Program-made: the position numbers and the translations under genes
Notes under the pieces: model-generated
Told to the model about the DNA's origin: nothing
Databases searched by the model: none
The model's input: the letters and a program-made list of their open reading frames with translations, nothing else
Shown here: positions 16,922 through 25,192 of the stretch, piece by piece
Numbering within the stretch: position 1 is the stretch's first letter
Layout of the letters: each line of letters opens with the position of its first letter
NCBI RefSeq assembly: GCF_022539255.1
Contig: NZ_JAKZBV010000001.1
Location: forward strand, 1,240,001 to 1,304,000
Origin: Sinomonas terrae
GTDB lineage: Bacteria > Actinomycetota > Actinomycetes > Actinomycetales > Micrococcaceae
Reading direction: 5' to 3'
DNA: 64,000 nt

Positions 16922-18196
16922 ATGCGCGCCTCATCCGCCGGACCGGCCGTCGTCGTGCCGCTCACGAGGCGCCCGGCGTTCCTCGTCTTCTGGGCGGGGC
17001 AAGGGGTCTCCCAGCTTGGCGCGCAGCTCGGCCAGCTCGCTCTCCCGGTCCTCGCGGTGAGCCTTCTCGGTGCCAGCGAAATGGACCTCGGGGTGCTCAA
17101 CGCCGCGTCGATGGCGGCCTTCCTCGTGGTCGGCCTTCCCGCTGGGGCTTGGGTGGATCGCTGGCTCAAGCGGCGAACCATGATCCGCGCGGACCTCGTC
17201 CGCATGACAGCCATGCTCGCCGTCCCGCTCCTGTGGTGGGCCGGCGTCCTGCAGATGTGGCACCTCTTCGCCGTAGCGGCGGTGGTCGGTGTGGCCACCG
17301 TGTTCTTCGACGTGTCCTATCAGAGCTACGTACCAGTGCTCGTGGACCGCGAACTCGTCGCCGATGCCAACGGGAAGCTCGAGGCCACGGCCCAGGTTTC
17401 GCGGCTCGGCGGCCCGGCGCTCGGCGGTTTCATCCTCACCGTGGTGAGCGCCCCGCTGCTGTTCGCCGGCGAAGCCCTCGGCTATCTCGTCTCGGCGCTG
17501 TGCCTACTGCGAGTGAGCGATTCGGAGGTCAAGCCCGAGCGGGTGGAGGGCAGCAGGCTTTCGCGCGAGATCCGCGAGGGGGCCACGTTCGTGGTGGGGC
17601 ATCCGCTCATCCGCCGCGTCGTCCTCAGCACTGCCATCGGCAACTTGTTCTCGTCGATCACCTACGTTCTCATGCCCCTCGTGATCCTGAGGGAGCTGGG
17701 GTTCGGGCCGGCGGGGTTCGGCACCATGCTCTCTATCGGATCGGTCGGCGGCCTGCTCGGGGCACTCGCCGCCCCGCGCCTCGCCTCCCGCCTCGGCGAG
17801 GGGCCGCTCCTGCCGCTCGGGCTCACGGTGGGCGGGGCCGCCGTCGTGCTCTTCCCGATCGCGCTCGCGGCAGGGCCGGGCCCGCTCGCGCTCGGCCTCC
17901 TCAGCGCGGGCGAGTTCGTCATGAGCTTTGGAATCATCGTCTTCAACGTCATGCAGGTGAGCATGCGGCAGCGCGTCTGCCCGCCCAGGCTCCTTGGGCG
18001 CATGAACGCATCGATTCGCTGCCTCGTGTGGGGCGTCATGCCGATTGGAAGCCTCGTTGGCGGCTGGCTCGGGGGACAGCTCGGCATCGCCCCGACCCTG
18101 TGGGTCGGGATCGTGGGACAGCTTCTCGCGTGCGTCCCCGTCGCCACCGGGCCGTTCTTCCGGCTCCGGCGGCTCCCCGACGCCCAAGGGGAGTGA
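16922..18196 (+). CDS. MFS transporter, exporter-like
   Basis: A 424-aa major facilitator with about twelve hydrophobic segments, opening with TRRPAFLVFWAGQGVSQLG and carrying the loop-2/3 motif GAWVDRWLKRRTMIRADLVR, which resembles MFS_3/enterobactin-exporter-like and macrolide-efflux-like proteins. The start at 16922 is chosen because a promoter with TTGACA and a -10 ending 6 nt before it fits a leaderless transcript; an in-frame ATG at 16877 would lie upstream of that promoter. Divergent from its probable repressor. Substrate unknown. Confidence 0.85.
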   Translation: MRASSAGPAVVVPLTRRPAFLVFWAGQGVSQLGAQLGQLALPVLAVSLLGASEMDLGVLNAASMAAFLVVGLPAGAWVDRWLKRRTMIRADLVRMTAMLAVPLLWWAGVLQMWHLFAVAAVVGVATVFFDVSYQSYVPVLVDRELVADANGKLEATAQVSRLGGPALGGFILTVVSAPLLFAGEALGYLVSALCLLRVSDSEVKPERVEGSRLSREIREGATFVVGHPLIRRVVLSTAIGNLFSSITYVLMPLVILRELGFGPAGFGTMLSIGSVGGLLGALAAPRLASRLGEGPLLPLGLTVGGAAVVLFPIALAAGPGPLALGLLSAGEFVMSFGIIVFNVMQVSMRQRVCPPRLLGRMNASIRCLVWGVMPIGSLVGGWLGGQLGIAPTLWVGIVGQLLACVPVATGPFFRLRRLPDAQGE

Positions 18197-18212
18197 GCCT
18201 CTTCCCGGCGGC

Positions 18213-18518
18213 CTAGGCCCGCTCGCGAGGACCGCGCGGGCCGCGGGGAGCCGGGGGAGGCGGGACGGCCTTCGCCGCGACGACGACGGCGAGGGGGACC
18301 TTCGTGGCACCCCGCCGGGTCGCGATCACGGCCTCGACGTCGTCCAGCCCTGCGAGGTCGCCCAACGCATCGGTGAAGCCGCCTTCGATCCGATAGCGGA
18401 CGACGACGCGCGTCCCGAGCGGCAGCGAACGGAGGACGTCGGCGGGGCGCTGGGTCGGAGGCACCGCACCATCGTAGGTCTCGGGGCTGGGCCCATCGCG
18501 AAAACGGCGAGGCCACAT
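18213..18518 (-). CDS. Small SH3-like-domain protein (Rv0428c N-terminal type)
   Basis: A 101-aa protein. LPLGTRVVVRYRIEGGFTDA followed by LGDLAG and the closing strand ATKVPLAVVVAAKAVPPPP match the SH3-like beta-barrel that precedes the GNAT domain in mycobacterial Rv0428c-type proteins; here the acetyltransferase domain itself is absent and the protein ends with a Pro/Arg tail. Start 18518 has GGAG 4-5 nt upstream. Convergent with the MFS gene (16 nt between stops) and divergent from fdxA. Function unknown. Confidence 0.7.
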   Translation of the reverse strand: MWPRRFRDGPSPETYDGAVPPTQRPADVLRSLPLGTRVVVRYRIEGGFTDALGDLAGLDDVEAVIATRRGATKVPLAVVVAAKAVPPPPAPRGPRGPRERA

Positions 18519-18606
18519 GCTACTCCGTGTGACGGGATATGACAGGGCTGCCGCCGGGTCGGTCCACGGCAGTGGGACTGGCTGGATTGGCGCGGTTGCG
18601 CGGGAT

Positions 18607-18612
18607 GATAAT
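18607..18612 (+). promoter_or_regulatory. Possible -10 element of fdxA
   Basis: GATAAT at 18607-18612 lies about 60 nt before the fdxA start within the otherwise GC-rich gap. No clear -35 accompanies it (TTGGCG at 18587-18592 gives a short 14-nt spacer). Confidence 0.35.
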
Positions 18613-18674
18613 AGGCTCGTTCCGCCGGGGACGCTGGGCGTCCCCCCATCACCGAGTCGTCAGAAGGTGCAGCA

Positions 18675-18998
18675 GTGACATATGTGATCGCGCAGCCGTG
18701 CGTGGATGTGAAGGACAAGGCCTGCGTCGAGGAGTGCCCGGTCGACTGCATCTACGAAGGTGAGCGGTCCCTCTACATCCACCCGGACGAATGCGTCGAC
18801 TGCGGCGCGTGTGAGCCCGTGTGCCCGGTCGAGGCCATCTACTACGAGGATGACGTCCCGGACGAGTGGGCCGACTACTACAAGGCGAACGTCGAGTTCT
18901 TCGACGATCTGGGCTCTCCCGGCGGCGCCGCCAAGCTCGGCAACACCGGCAAGGATCACCCGCTCGTCGCGGCCCTGCCCCCGCAGAACCAAGCCTGA
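18675..18998 (+). CDS. fdxA: Seven-iron ferredoxin FdxA
   Basis: A 107-aa electron carrier with one [3Fe-4S] and one [4Fe-4S] cluster. Eight cysteines are present: C9, C17, C21, C25 and C40, C43, C46, C50, in the spacing of mycobacterial FdxA. The start is GTG at 18675 with AGAAGG 7 nt upstream, giving the family N-terminus TYVIAQPCVDVKDKACVEEC. dapC begins 2 nt after its stop, so the two are cotranscribed. This pairing is common in Actinobacteria although the link between the products is not obvious. Confidence 0.95.
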   Translation: MTYVIAQPCVDVKDKACVEECPVDCIYEGERSLYIHPDECVDCGACEPVCPVEAIYYEDDVPDEWADYYKANVEFFDDLGSPGGAAKLGNTGKDHPLVAALPPQNQA

Positions 18999-19000
18999 GC

Positions 19001-20191
19001 GTGCAGCAGGGCAGCGGCGCGGCTGACGCGAGCGGGAGTCGGACTGGCCTCGGGACCGAGCGGGCTTTCGGGCTAGACCTCCCCGATTACCCCTGGGAGG
19101 CCATGGCGCCCTATCTCGAGACCGCGCGGTCCCATGAGGGCGGCGTCGTCAACCTTTCCATCGGCACCCCCGTCGACCCGACGCCGGAGCTCGTCCAGAA
19201 CGCGCTCCGGGCCGCTGCGAACGCGCCCGGATACCCGACTGTCCACGGCACCCAGGCGGTGCGCGAGGCGGTCGTCGAATGGTTCGGCCGCCGCCGGGGA
19301 GTCGCGGGCCTCGACGAACAGGCGGTCATGCCGACCGTCGGTTCGAAAGAGCTCGTTGCCTGGCTCCCGTTCCTGCTCGGCCTCGGTGCGGGCGACGTCG
19401 TTGTACGTCCCCGCGTCGCCTACCCGACATACGACATCGGCGCTCGCCTCGCCGGGGCAATCGCTGTCGCTGCCGACAGCCTCGACGAACTCGATTCCGC
19501 GACCCGCTCCCGCGTGCGGCTCGTCTGGGTCAACTCGCCCGGCAATCCGACAGGTGCCGTGCGTGGGGTCGACGAGCTGCGCGCCGTCGTCGACGACGCC
19601 CGCGGCCTCGGCGCCGTCGTCGCCTCGGACGAGTGCTACGCCGAGCTGGGCTGGGGACAGTGGGACGTCCAGCGCGGCGGTGCGGCTGTGCCCTCGGTGC
19701 TCGATCCGCGTGTCAGCGGCGGCGACTTCAGCCGTCTGCTGAGCGTCTACTCGCTCAGCAAGCAGTCGAACCTGGCCGGGTATCGCGCCGCGTTCGTCGC
19801 GGGCGCTCCGGAACTCATGCCGAACCTCGTGAACAGCCGCAAGCACGCGGGTATGATCCTGCCCTTCCCGGTGCAGGAGGCGCTTCGCGTGGCGCTCGGG
19901 GACGACGCCCATGTGGAGGCCCAGAAGGACCGGTACCGCGCTCGCCGCGAGCGTCTCATCCCGGCGCTCGAAGCGTTCGGACTCAAGATCAGCCATTCGG
20001 AAGCCGGCCTCTACCTGTGGTGCAGCGCGGGAGAGGACACCTGGAGTACCGTGGCTCGCCTCGCGGAGCGCGGCATCGTCGTCGGGCCGGGGGTGTTCTA
20101 CGGGGACGACGGCGCGGGCCGAGTCCGTGTGGCGCTCACCGCGAGCGACGAGCGGATCGACGCCGCCGTCGAGCGGCTCACGCAGTCCTAG
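19001..20191 (+). CDS. dapC: Succinyldiaminopimelate aminotransferase
   Basis: PLP-dependent class I/II aminotransferase, 396 aa, converting N-succinyl-2-amino-6-ketopimelate to N-succinyl-diaminopimelate with glutamate. It has NSPGNPTGAV, the aspartate-tyrosine pair in SDECYAELGW, the PLP lysine in YSLSKQSNLAGYR and the arginine in GRVRVALTA. The start is placed at GTG 19001, just after the fdxA stop; the frame is open further upstream inside fdxA. Together with dapD and dapE at 25-27 kb it covers three consecutive steps of the lysine/cell-wall diaminopimelate pathway. Confidence 0.88.
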   Translation: MQQGSGAADASGSRTGLGTERAFGLDLPDYPWEAMAPYLETARSHEGGVVNLSIGTPVDPTPELVQNALRAAANAPGYPTVHGTQAVREAVVEWFGRRRGVAGLDEQAVMPTVGSKELVAWLPFLLGLGAGDVVVRPRVAYPTYDIGARLAGAIAVAADSLDELDSATRSRVRLVWVNSPGNPTGAVRGVDELRAVVDDARGLGAVVASDECYAELGWGQWDVQRGGAAVPSVLDPRVSGGDFSRLLSVYSLSKQSNLAGYRAAFVAGAPELMPNLVNSRKHAGMILPFPVQEALRVALGDDAHVEAQKDRYRARRERLIPALEAFGLKISHSEAGLYLWCSAGEDTWSTVARLAERGIVVGPGVFYGDDGAGRVRVALTASDERIDAAVERLTQS

Positions 20192-20303
20192 TCTCGGGCT
20201 GGCGCGCAGCTCCCGTCCCGCGTCGCACCCGGCGCCGATTCGTTCCGTGCGAGCGGTCGGGAGTAGTTTTGGAATGTTGCGAGCTACCCATGTAAGGGGA
20301 ACC

Positions 20304-21587
20304 ATGACTGAGAAGAACGGTGCCACCCTGCGCCATGAAGGCGGGGAGCTGACCCTGCCCCGCATTGCCGCGGTCGAAGGCAACGACGGCTACGACGTGT
20401 CGAAGCTTCTGAAGGAGACAGGTGCTGTCACCTTCGATCCTGGCTTCATGAACACTGCGGCGACCACTTCGTCGATCACTTTCATCGACGGCGACGAGGG
20501 CATCCTCCGCTACCGCGGATACCCCATCGAGCAGCTGGCCCAGCACTCGAGCTTCCTGGAGGTCTCCTACCTCCTGATCTACGGAAACCTCCCCACGCCG
20601 TCGGAGCTGGAGAGCTTCGACCAGAGGATCCGCCGCCACACGCTCCTGCACGAGGAGCTCAAGAGCTTCTTCGCCGGGTTCCCGCGTGACGCTCACCCGA
20701 TGCCGGTCCTGTCCTCGGCGGTGTCGGCGCTGTCGACGTTCTACCAGGACTCGCTTGACCCGTTCAACGAGGAGCAGGTCGAGCTCTCGACCATCCGGCT
20801 CATGGCGAAGCTCCCCGTCATTGCCGCGTATGCACACAAGAAGTCGATCGGCCAGCCGCTCCTGTACCCGGACAACTCCATGAACCTCGTGGAGAACTTC
20901 CTCCGGCTGTGCTTCGGCCTTCCGGCCGAGCCGTACGAGCTCGATCCCCTCGTGGTCAAGGCCCTCGACCTTCTGCTCGTGCTGCACGCAGACCATGAGC
21001 AGAACTGCTCGACGTCGACCGTCCGACTCGTCGGCTCGGCGAATGCGAACCTCTTCGCTTCGATCTCCGCAGGCATCAACGCGCTCTTCGGCCCGCTGCA
21101 CGGCGGTGCGAATGAGGCCGTCCTCAACATGCTCCGGCGCATCCAGTCCGAGGGCATCAAGCCCGAGGACTACATGGAGAAGGTCAAGAACAAGGAAGAC
21201 GGCGTCCGCCTCATGGGCTTCGGGCACCGGGTCTACAAGAACTACGACCCGCGCGCGAAGATCATCAAGGCGACCGCCCACGAGGTCCTCTCGAAGCTCG
21301 GTGGCAACGACGAGCTCCTCGATATCGCCATGCGCCTCGAGGAGAAGGCCCTCGCGGACGACTACTTCATCCAGCGGAAGCTCTACCCGAACGTCGACTT
21401 CTACACTGGCCTCATCTACAAGGCGATGGGCTTCCCGGAGAAGATGTTCACGGTGCTCTTCGCGATCGGACGCCTCCCGGGCTGGATCGCCCAGTGGCGG
21501 GAGATGATCAAGGATCCCCAGACGAAGATCGGCCGCCCGCGGCAGCTCTACGTCGGGGAGGCACAGAGGGACTACCCGGCCCGCTGA
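20304..21587 (+). CDS. gltA: Citrate synthase
   Basis: Condenses acetyl-CoA and oxaloacetate at the entry to the TCA cycle. The 427-aa length and the N-terminal beta extension fit hexameric type II (GltA). Active-site histidines lie in GPLHGGANEAVLNML and MGFGHRVYKNYDPRAKI. Start 20304 follows AAGGGGA closely; the frame is open upstream through dapC but has no support. Followed by a tandem-repeat array and a strong bidirectional terminator before convergent galE. Confidence 0.95.
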   Translation: MTEKNGATLRHEGGELTLPRIAAVEGNDGYDVSKLLKETGAVTFDPGFMNTAATTSSITFIDGDEGILRYRGYPIEQLAQHSSFLEVSYLLIYGNLPTPSELESFDQRIRRHTLLHEELKSFFAGFPRDAHPMPVLSSAVSALSTFYQDSLDPFNEEQVELSTIRLMAKLPVIAAYAHKKSIGQPLLYPDNSMNLVENFLRLCFGLPAEPYELDPLVVKALDLLLVLHADHEQNCSTSTVRLVGSANANLFASISAGINALFGPLHGGANEAVLNMLRRIQSEGIKPEDYMEKVKNKEDGVRLMGFGHRVYKNYDPRAKIIKATAHEVLSKLGGNDELLDIAMRLEEKALADDYFIQRKLYPNVDFYTGLIYKAMGFPEKMFTVLFAIGRLPGWIAQWREMIKDPQTKIGRPRQLYVGEAQRDYPAR

Positions 21588-21610
21588 CGGACCCCCTCCC
21601 CGCCCTCATC

Positions 21611-21752
21611 CGTTTCGGGTACGGATATCCGCTTCCCTGATCGTTTCGGGTACGGATATCCGCTTCCCTGATCGTTTCGGGTACGGATATCCGCTTCCCT
21701 GATCGTTTCGGGTACGGATATCCGCCTCCCTAATCGTTGCGGGTACGACGAC
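21611..21752. repeat. Tandem array, 31-bp period, four copies plus a partial fifth
   Basis: Copies start at 21611, 21642, 21673, 21704 and 21735. The unit contains CGTTTCGGGTACGGATATCC, with the internal 10-bp palindrome CGGATATCCG. The last copy runs into the gltA terminator. Non-coding. Confidence 0.9.
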
Positions 21753-21794
21753 GCCGGCCCTCGCCTTTCCATGGAAGGCGAGGGCCGGCGTCGT
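21748..21794. terminator. Bidirectional terminator between gltA and galE
   Basis: Perfect 20-bp inverted repeat (21748-21767 with 21775-21794, 7-nt loop) followed on the plus strand by CTGTTTTT. A canonical intrinsic terminator serving gltA, and probably galE from the other side. Confidence 0.9.
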
Positions 21795-21836
21795 CTGTTT
21801 TTCGGGGTGCGTTCGCGTACCGGAAGGACGAGCGGG

Positions 21837-21893
21837 GGGATTATCTGTACCCGAGACGTCGTGGCGGGGGACTATCTGTACCCGAGACGGTGG
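21837..21893. repeat. Two inverted, degenerate copies of the gltA-side repeat
   Basis: TATCTGTACCCGAGACG occurs twice (about 21842-21860 and 21871-21889) within a 29-nt period. Its complement, TCTCGGGTACAGATA, resembles the TTTCGGGTACGGATA core of the 31-bp array on the other side of the terminator, so the repeats face each other. Confidence 0.7.
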
Positions 21894-22910
21894 TTAGGGG
21901 GCGCGGTAGCCCATCGGATTGTTCTTCTGCCACCGCCAGTGGTCCTCGCACATCTGGGCCACAGTCTTCGTCGTGGACCAGCCGAGGTCGTGCAGGGCGG
22001 CGGAGGGATCGGCCCAGAAGGCGGGCAGGTCCCCGGCGCGCCGTGCTGCGATTTCGTATGGGATCGGTGCGCCGACTGCGGCCTCGAAGGCGTGCACCAT
22101 CTCCAGTACCGAGGTTCCCCTGCCCGAGCCAAGATTCCAGCGGAAGACGCCCGCGTGGCCCTCTAGGTACCGCAGGGCGGCAGCATGGCCTTCGGCGAGG
22201 TCGACGACGTGGATGAAGTCGCGCTGGCATGTGCCGTCGGGCGTGTCATAGTCGCCGCCGAACACCATGAGCTTCTCCCGCCGGCCGACAGCGACCTGGG
22301 CGATGAACGGGACGAGGTTGTTGGGGATGCCCTGCGGGTCTTCGCCGATCTGCCCCGAAGGGTGCGCACCCACGGGGTTGAAGTAGCGCAACAGTGCTAT
22401 GTGCCACCGCTCGTCCGAAGCGCCGAGGTCGCTCAGGATGTCCTCGATCTGCTCCTTCGTCCGCCCGTAGGGGTTCATGGCCCCGATTTCCATCTTCTCG
22501 ATGTAGGGCGTCGGGTTGTGCTCTCCGTAGACGGTGGCTGAGGAGGAAAAGACGATGGTGCGTACGTCGCGGCGCTGCATGGTGCGTAGTAGCGCGATCG
22601 TGCCAGCGACGTTGTTGAAGTAGTAGTCCAGCGGAATCGCCACAGACTCGCCCACAGCCTTGAGCCCCGCGAAGTGGATCACGGCCTCCGGGGAGTGCTC
22701 GCCGAAGATTGCGTCGAGGGCGGCCTCGTCCGTGATGTCGGCCTTGACAAAGGCCGCGTCGCGGCCAGCCAGCTCGCCGACCCGCCGGAGCGACTCTTCG
22801 CTCGAGTTCGAGAGGTTGTCCACCACCACAACGTCATGACCACCCTCCAGGAGTGTCAGAACCGTGTGGGAGCCGATGTAGCCGGTGCCGCCGGTCACAA
22901 GGATTCGCAT
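21894..22910 (-). CDS. galE: UDP-glucose 4-epimerase
   Basis: Interconverts UDP-glucose and UDP-galactose using bound NAD. The 338-aa SDR-family protein has GGTGYIGSHT near the N-terminus, the serine/threonine of FSSSATVYGEHN and the catalytic YxxxK in NPYGRTKEQIED. Start 22910 has AGGA about 7 nt upstream. It stands alone, convergent with gltA across a terminator. It may serve galactose catabolism or cell-envelope galactan supply; context does not decide. Confidence 0.94.
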   Translation of the reverse strand: MRILVTGGTGYIGSHTVLTLLEGGHDVVVVDNLSNSSEESLRRVGELAGRDAAFVKADITDEAALDAIFGEHSPEAVIHFAGLKAVGESVAIPLDYYFNNVAGTIALLRTMQRRDVRTIVFSSSATVYGEHNPTPYIEKMEIGAMNPYGRTKEQIEDILSDLGASDERWHIALLRYFNPVGAHPSGQIGEDPQGIPNNLVPFIAQVAVGRREKLMVFGGDYDTPDGTCQRDFIHVVDLAEGHAAALRYLEGHAGVFRWNLGSGRGTSVLEMVHAFEAAVGAPIPYEIAARRAGDLPAFWADPSAALHDLGWSTTKTVAQMCEDHWRWQKNNPMGYRAP

Positions 22911-22927
22911 GCGTCTATCCTACGGGC

Positions 22928-22968
22928 GGCGGAGGTGGCCGCTCGTCGTGGCGGAGGTGGCCGCTCGT
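22928..22968. repeat. Pair of 19-bp direct repeats
   Basis: GGCGGAGGTGGCCGCTCGT occurs at 22928-22946 and 22950-22968 in the 116-bp gap between galE and the TetR gene. Confidence 0.75.
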
Positions 22969-23026
22969 GGGATGGGTGCTCGTGGCCGGGCACGGATGGG
23001 ACGCTCGCGTGTGCTAGACAGGACAG

Positions 23027-23599
23027 GTGCCCAGATTCGTCGACGCGGCCGCGCGCCGTCGTGAGATTGTCGAGGCCGTCAAGCGGATCGTGGCCGCGGA
23101 CGGTCTTGCCCGCGTGTCCCTGCGAGAGGTCGCCGCGGAGGCGGGCCTCGTCGTCGGTTCAGTGCGGCACTACTTCGAGACAGCGGAGGATCTCCGCGTC
23201 CACGCATTCGGCGCGGTTGCCGACGACGTCGTCCGGCGCGTCGAGGACGCCTACGGCGTCGTAGCCCAGCTGTGCCAACTCCTTCCGCTTGACTTGGACC
23301 GCGCCGTCGACCTTTGCGTCTTCAGCGCCTTCCGCTTCGCGGCCCGGACGGACGAGTCCCTGCTCGAGGTGGCAGACTCTGCCCACGCCAGGATCGCGGC
23401 CGCCGTCGGCCGTTCGGTCCTGGCCGTGCTCCCGGGGATGGAGCCTCACGAGCTCGTGGCCGAGGCCGAGCGGCTCCTTGCAACGGCGGAAGGCCTCTCG
23501 CTCCACGCTTTGGTCCACGGCAGGTGGCTCGATGCGGACCTGTGCATCGCCGTCGTGCAGGCCCAAGCGGATACCCTAGGGCGGCTCCCGATTGCCTGA
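23027..23599 (+). CDS. TetR/AcrR-family transcriptional regulator
   Basis: A 190-aa regulator. Residues about 9-55 (RREIVEAVKRIVAADGLARV, then SLREVAAEAGLVVGSVRHYF) form the TetR helix-turn-helix; the rest is helical and unrelated in sequence to a recognisable ligand type. The HTH end in VGSVRHYF resembles the BetI-like subgroup. Start is GTG 23027 with AGGA close upstream. Divergent from galE and 48 nt upstream of the unknown gene at 23648, which may be its target. Confidence 0.88.
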   Translation: MPRFVDAAARRREIVEAVKRIVAADGLARVSLREVAAEAGLVVGSVRHYFETAEDLRVHAFGAVADDVVRRVEDAYGVVAQLCQLLPLDLDRAVDLCVFSAFRFAARTDESLLEVADSAHARIAAAVGRSVLAVLPGMEPHELVAEAERLLATAEGLSLHALVHGRWLDADLCIAVVQAQADTLGRLPIA

Positions 23600-23647
23600 G
23601 GCGGGAATACACTGGAAGGTGCTGATGGGACGCAAGGAGCCGATACC

Positions 23648-24259
23648 ATGCACCAGACAGCGGGGCCTGGGTGGCGTGTCACGATCGACACGTCTGACCC
23701 AATGCTGCTCGCCCTCTATCTCAAGGACAATGCGGGGCTGGCGGGGGCAGGTTTTCCTCCGCTCGCCCCGGTCGAACCGCGCATCCGTGAGTGTGACCAC
23801 CACCAGCTCACGCAGCACGTAGGCGGCGTCGAGGCGCTGCGCCGCGAGTGGGAGGAATGGTGGGCCGGCCTCGTCGGGGATGCGCCGGACGCCGTCCCGG
23901 ATGTCAGCCCGCCCGACTTCACGGAGTTCAGCACGACGCCCGCGCTCCAACGATCCCTCCAAGCCCATTTCGGGAGCGCCTTCACCTGGGCGCGCGAGAG
24001 ACGTGCAGAGTATGAGCGGCTCGAGGCGCGGCGGGAGGCCCGGGGAGACCATCGAATCCTGCAGGAGATGGTGGCGGGACGGCAGCTTGAGGTCGGTCCT
24101 CTTGCGAAGGACTTCGACCTCAGGATCATCGAGCTTCCCCTCGCCGAGGACAGGGCTTGGCTCGTCACGAGCGACAAGGTGATCATGAGCCAGTCGCTCG
24201 TGGACGACGCCGAGACCTTCCGGAGCTTCTTGGAGCCGGTTCTCGAGATCCTCGTCTAG
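23648..24259 (+). CDS. Conserved-looking hypothetical protein
   Basis: A 203-aa soluble protein I do not recognise. It is rich in charged residues and tryptophan (RREWEEWWAGLV), lacks a signal peptide or membrane segment, and ends in a compact alpha/beta-looking region (FDLRIIELPLAEDRAWLVTS). Start 23648 is well supported by AAGGAG about 8 nt upstream. It follows a TetR gene on the same strand and is convergent with the gene at 24275, 15 nt between stops. Codon use matches its neighbours, so it looks native. Confidence 0.7.
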   Translation: MHQTAGPGWRVTIDTSDPMLLALYLKDNAGLAGAGFPPLAPVEPRIRECDHHQLTQHVGGVEALRREWEEWWAGLVGDAPDAVPDVSPPDFTEFSTTPALQRSLQAHFGSAFTWARERRAEYERLEARREARGDHRILQEMVAGRQLEVGPLAKDFDLRIIELPLAEDRAWLVTSDKVIMSQSLVDDAETFRSFLEPVLEILV

Positions 24260-24274
24260 CGAGACGGGCGGTTC

Positions 24275-25126
24275 TCAGGGCGCGTCGGCGACCGTGATGA
24301 TCACGACGCCCGGAGGGTTCTGGGCGTCGCTCCACCCTTTGTTGCCGTCGCGGACCCACGCTTGGCCGTCCACTTGGACACGCGTCACGCCCAGCCCCTT
24401 TGCATTCGCGACCGCCCACTGGGCAACCGACCACGCGAGGGGCCCCGAGGCTTGGACCGATACGGTCTTGCCGGCGACGACGCCGACAGCCGATTGCCCA
24501 TAGTCCTCCTCGAGCGCCGACCTGACGGCGGACGGGTCGCCAGCGGCGTCGGGCTTCCGGAGCGTGCAGTTGAGCGAGGCCTCGGAATTGCCGGTGAGCG
24601 CGGAAGCGTAGGCCCGGCCGAGGTCCTCGTGTTGTGAGTACGCCTCGGGGTAGGCGGAGCGCTGCACCTTCTGGGCCGCATCAGTGACACTCAGCGACTC
24701 GTATCCGGGAACCTTGACGAGCGCGTCGTAGAACGCGTTTGTCGCATAGACCGGGTCCATCAGTTGCTCTTCGCTGCCCCAACCTTGCGAGGGCCGCTGC
24801 TGGAACAGTCCGCGCGAGTCGGGGCCGGCCTTGTCCCCGTAATTGATGTTGCGGAGCTTCGCTTCCTGCATCGAAGTTGCGATGGCTATGGTCGCAGCGC
24901 GGGCCGGCAGCCCACGTCGCACGGCGATTGCGGTGATGAGCGAGGCGTTGGCGGCCTGATCGGTGGCAAGGCTCTCTTCGTTGCCGTTCAGGAGGGCCGT
25001 GCAGCCTTCGACGATCGGCGCCTCACCCCGATTGAGCACAGTCGAGGCGATGTAGATGCCGGTCCCGGCGAGCACGAGGGCGACGACGAGCGTGAGCCAG
25101 CGTCGCACGGTGCGGGCCAAGGCCAA
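24275..25126 (-). CDS. Membrane-anchored lysozyme-like-fold protein of unknown function
   Basis: A 283-aa protein with a single N-terminal helix (LTLVVALVLAGTGIYIASTV) and an extracytoplasmic remainder. The stretch ATIAIATSMQEAKLRNINYG followed by GPDSRGLFQQRPSQGWGS resembles the goose-lysozyme/transglycosylase-like domains of actinobacterial cell-wall proteins, with E in MQEA in the place of the catalytic glutamate. A peptidoglycan-related role is inference. Start is TTG 25126 with AAGGAG 7 nt upstream. Same strand as, and just downstream of, dapD. Confidence 0.7.
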   Translation of the reverse strand: MALARTVRRWLTLVVALVLAGTGIYIASTVLNRGEAPIVEGCTALLNGNEESLATDQAANASLITAIAVRRGLPARAATIAIATSMQEAKLRNINYGDKAGPDSRGLFQQRPSQGWGSEEQLMDPVYATNAFYDALVKVPGYESLSVTDAAQKVQRSAYPEAYSQHEDLGRAYASALTGNSEASLNCTLRKPDAAGDPSAVRSALEEDYGQSAVGVVAGKTVSVQASGPLAWSVAQWAVANAKGLGVTRVQVDGQAWVRDGNKGWSDAQNPPGVVIITVADAP

Positions 25127-25141
25127 GGCGGGGCTCCTTGC

Positions 25142-25171
25142 TCAGCGCGGGCCCCACGAGGGCCCTACGCT
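25142..25171 (-). terminator. Imperfect hairpin after dapD
   Basis: CAGCG-GGGCCC pairs with GGGCCC-CGCTG across small bulges in the 66-bp gap between dapD and the downstream lysozyme-like gene. No T-run; a weak terminator at best. Confidence 0.4.
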
Positions 25172-25192
25172 GCTTCTGCAGGCGGGTGTGAA

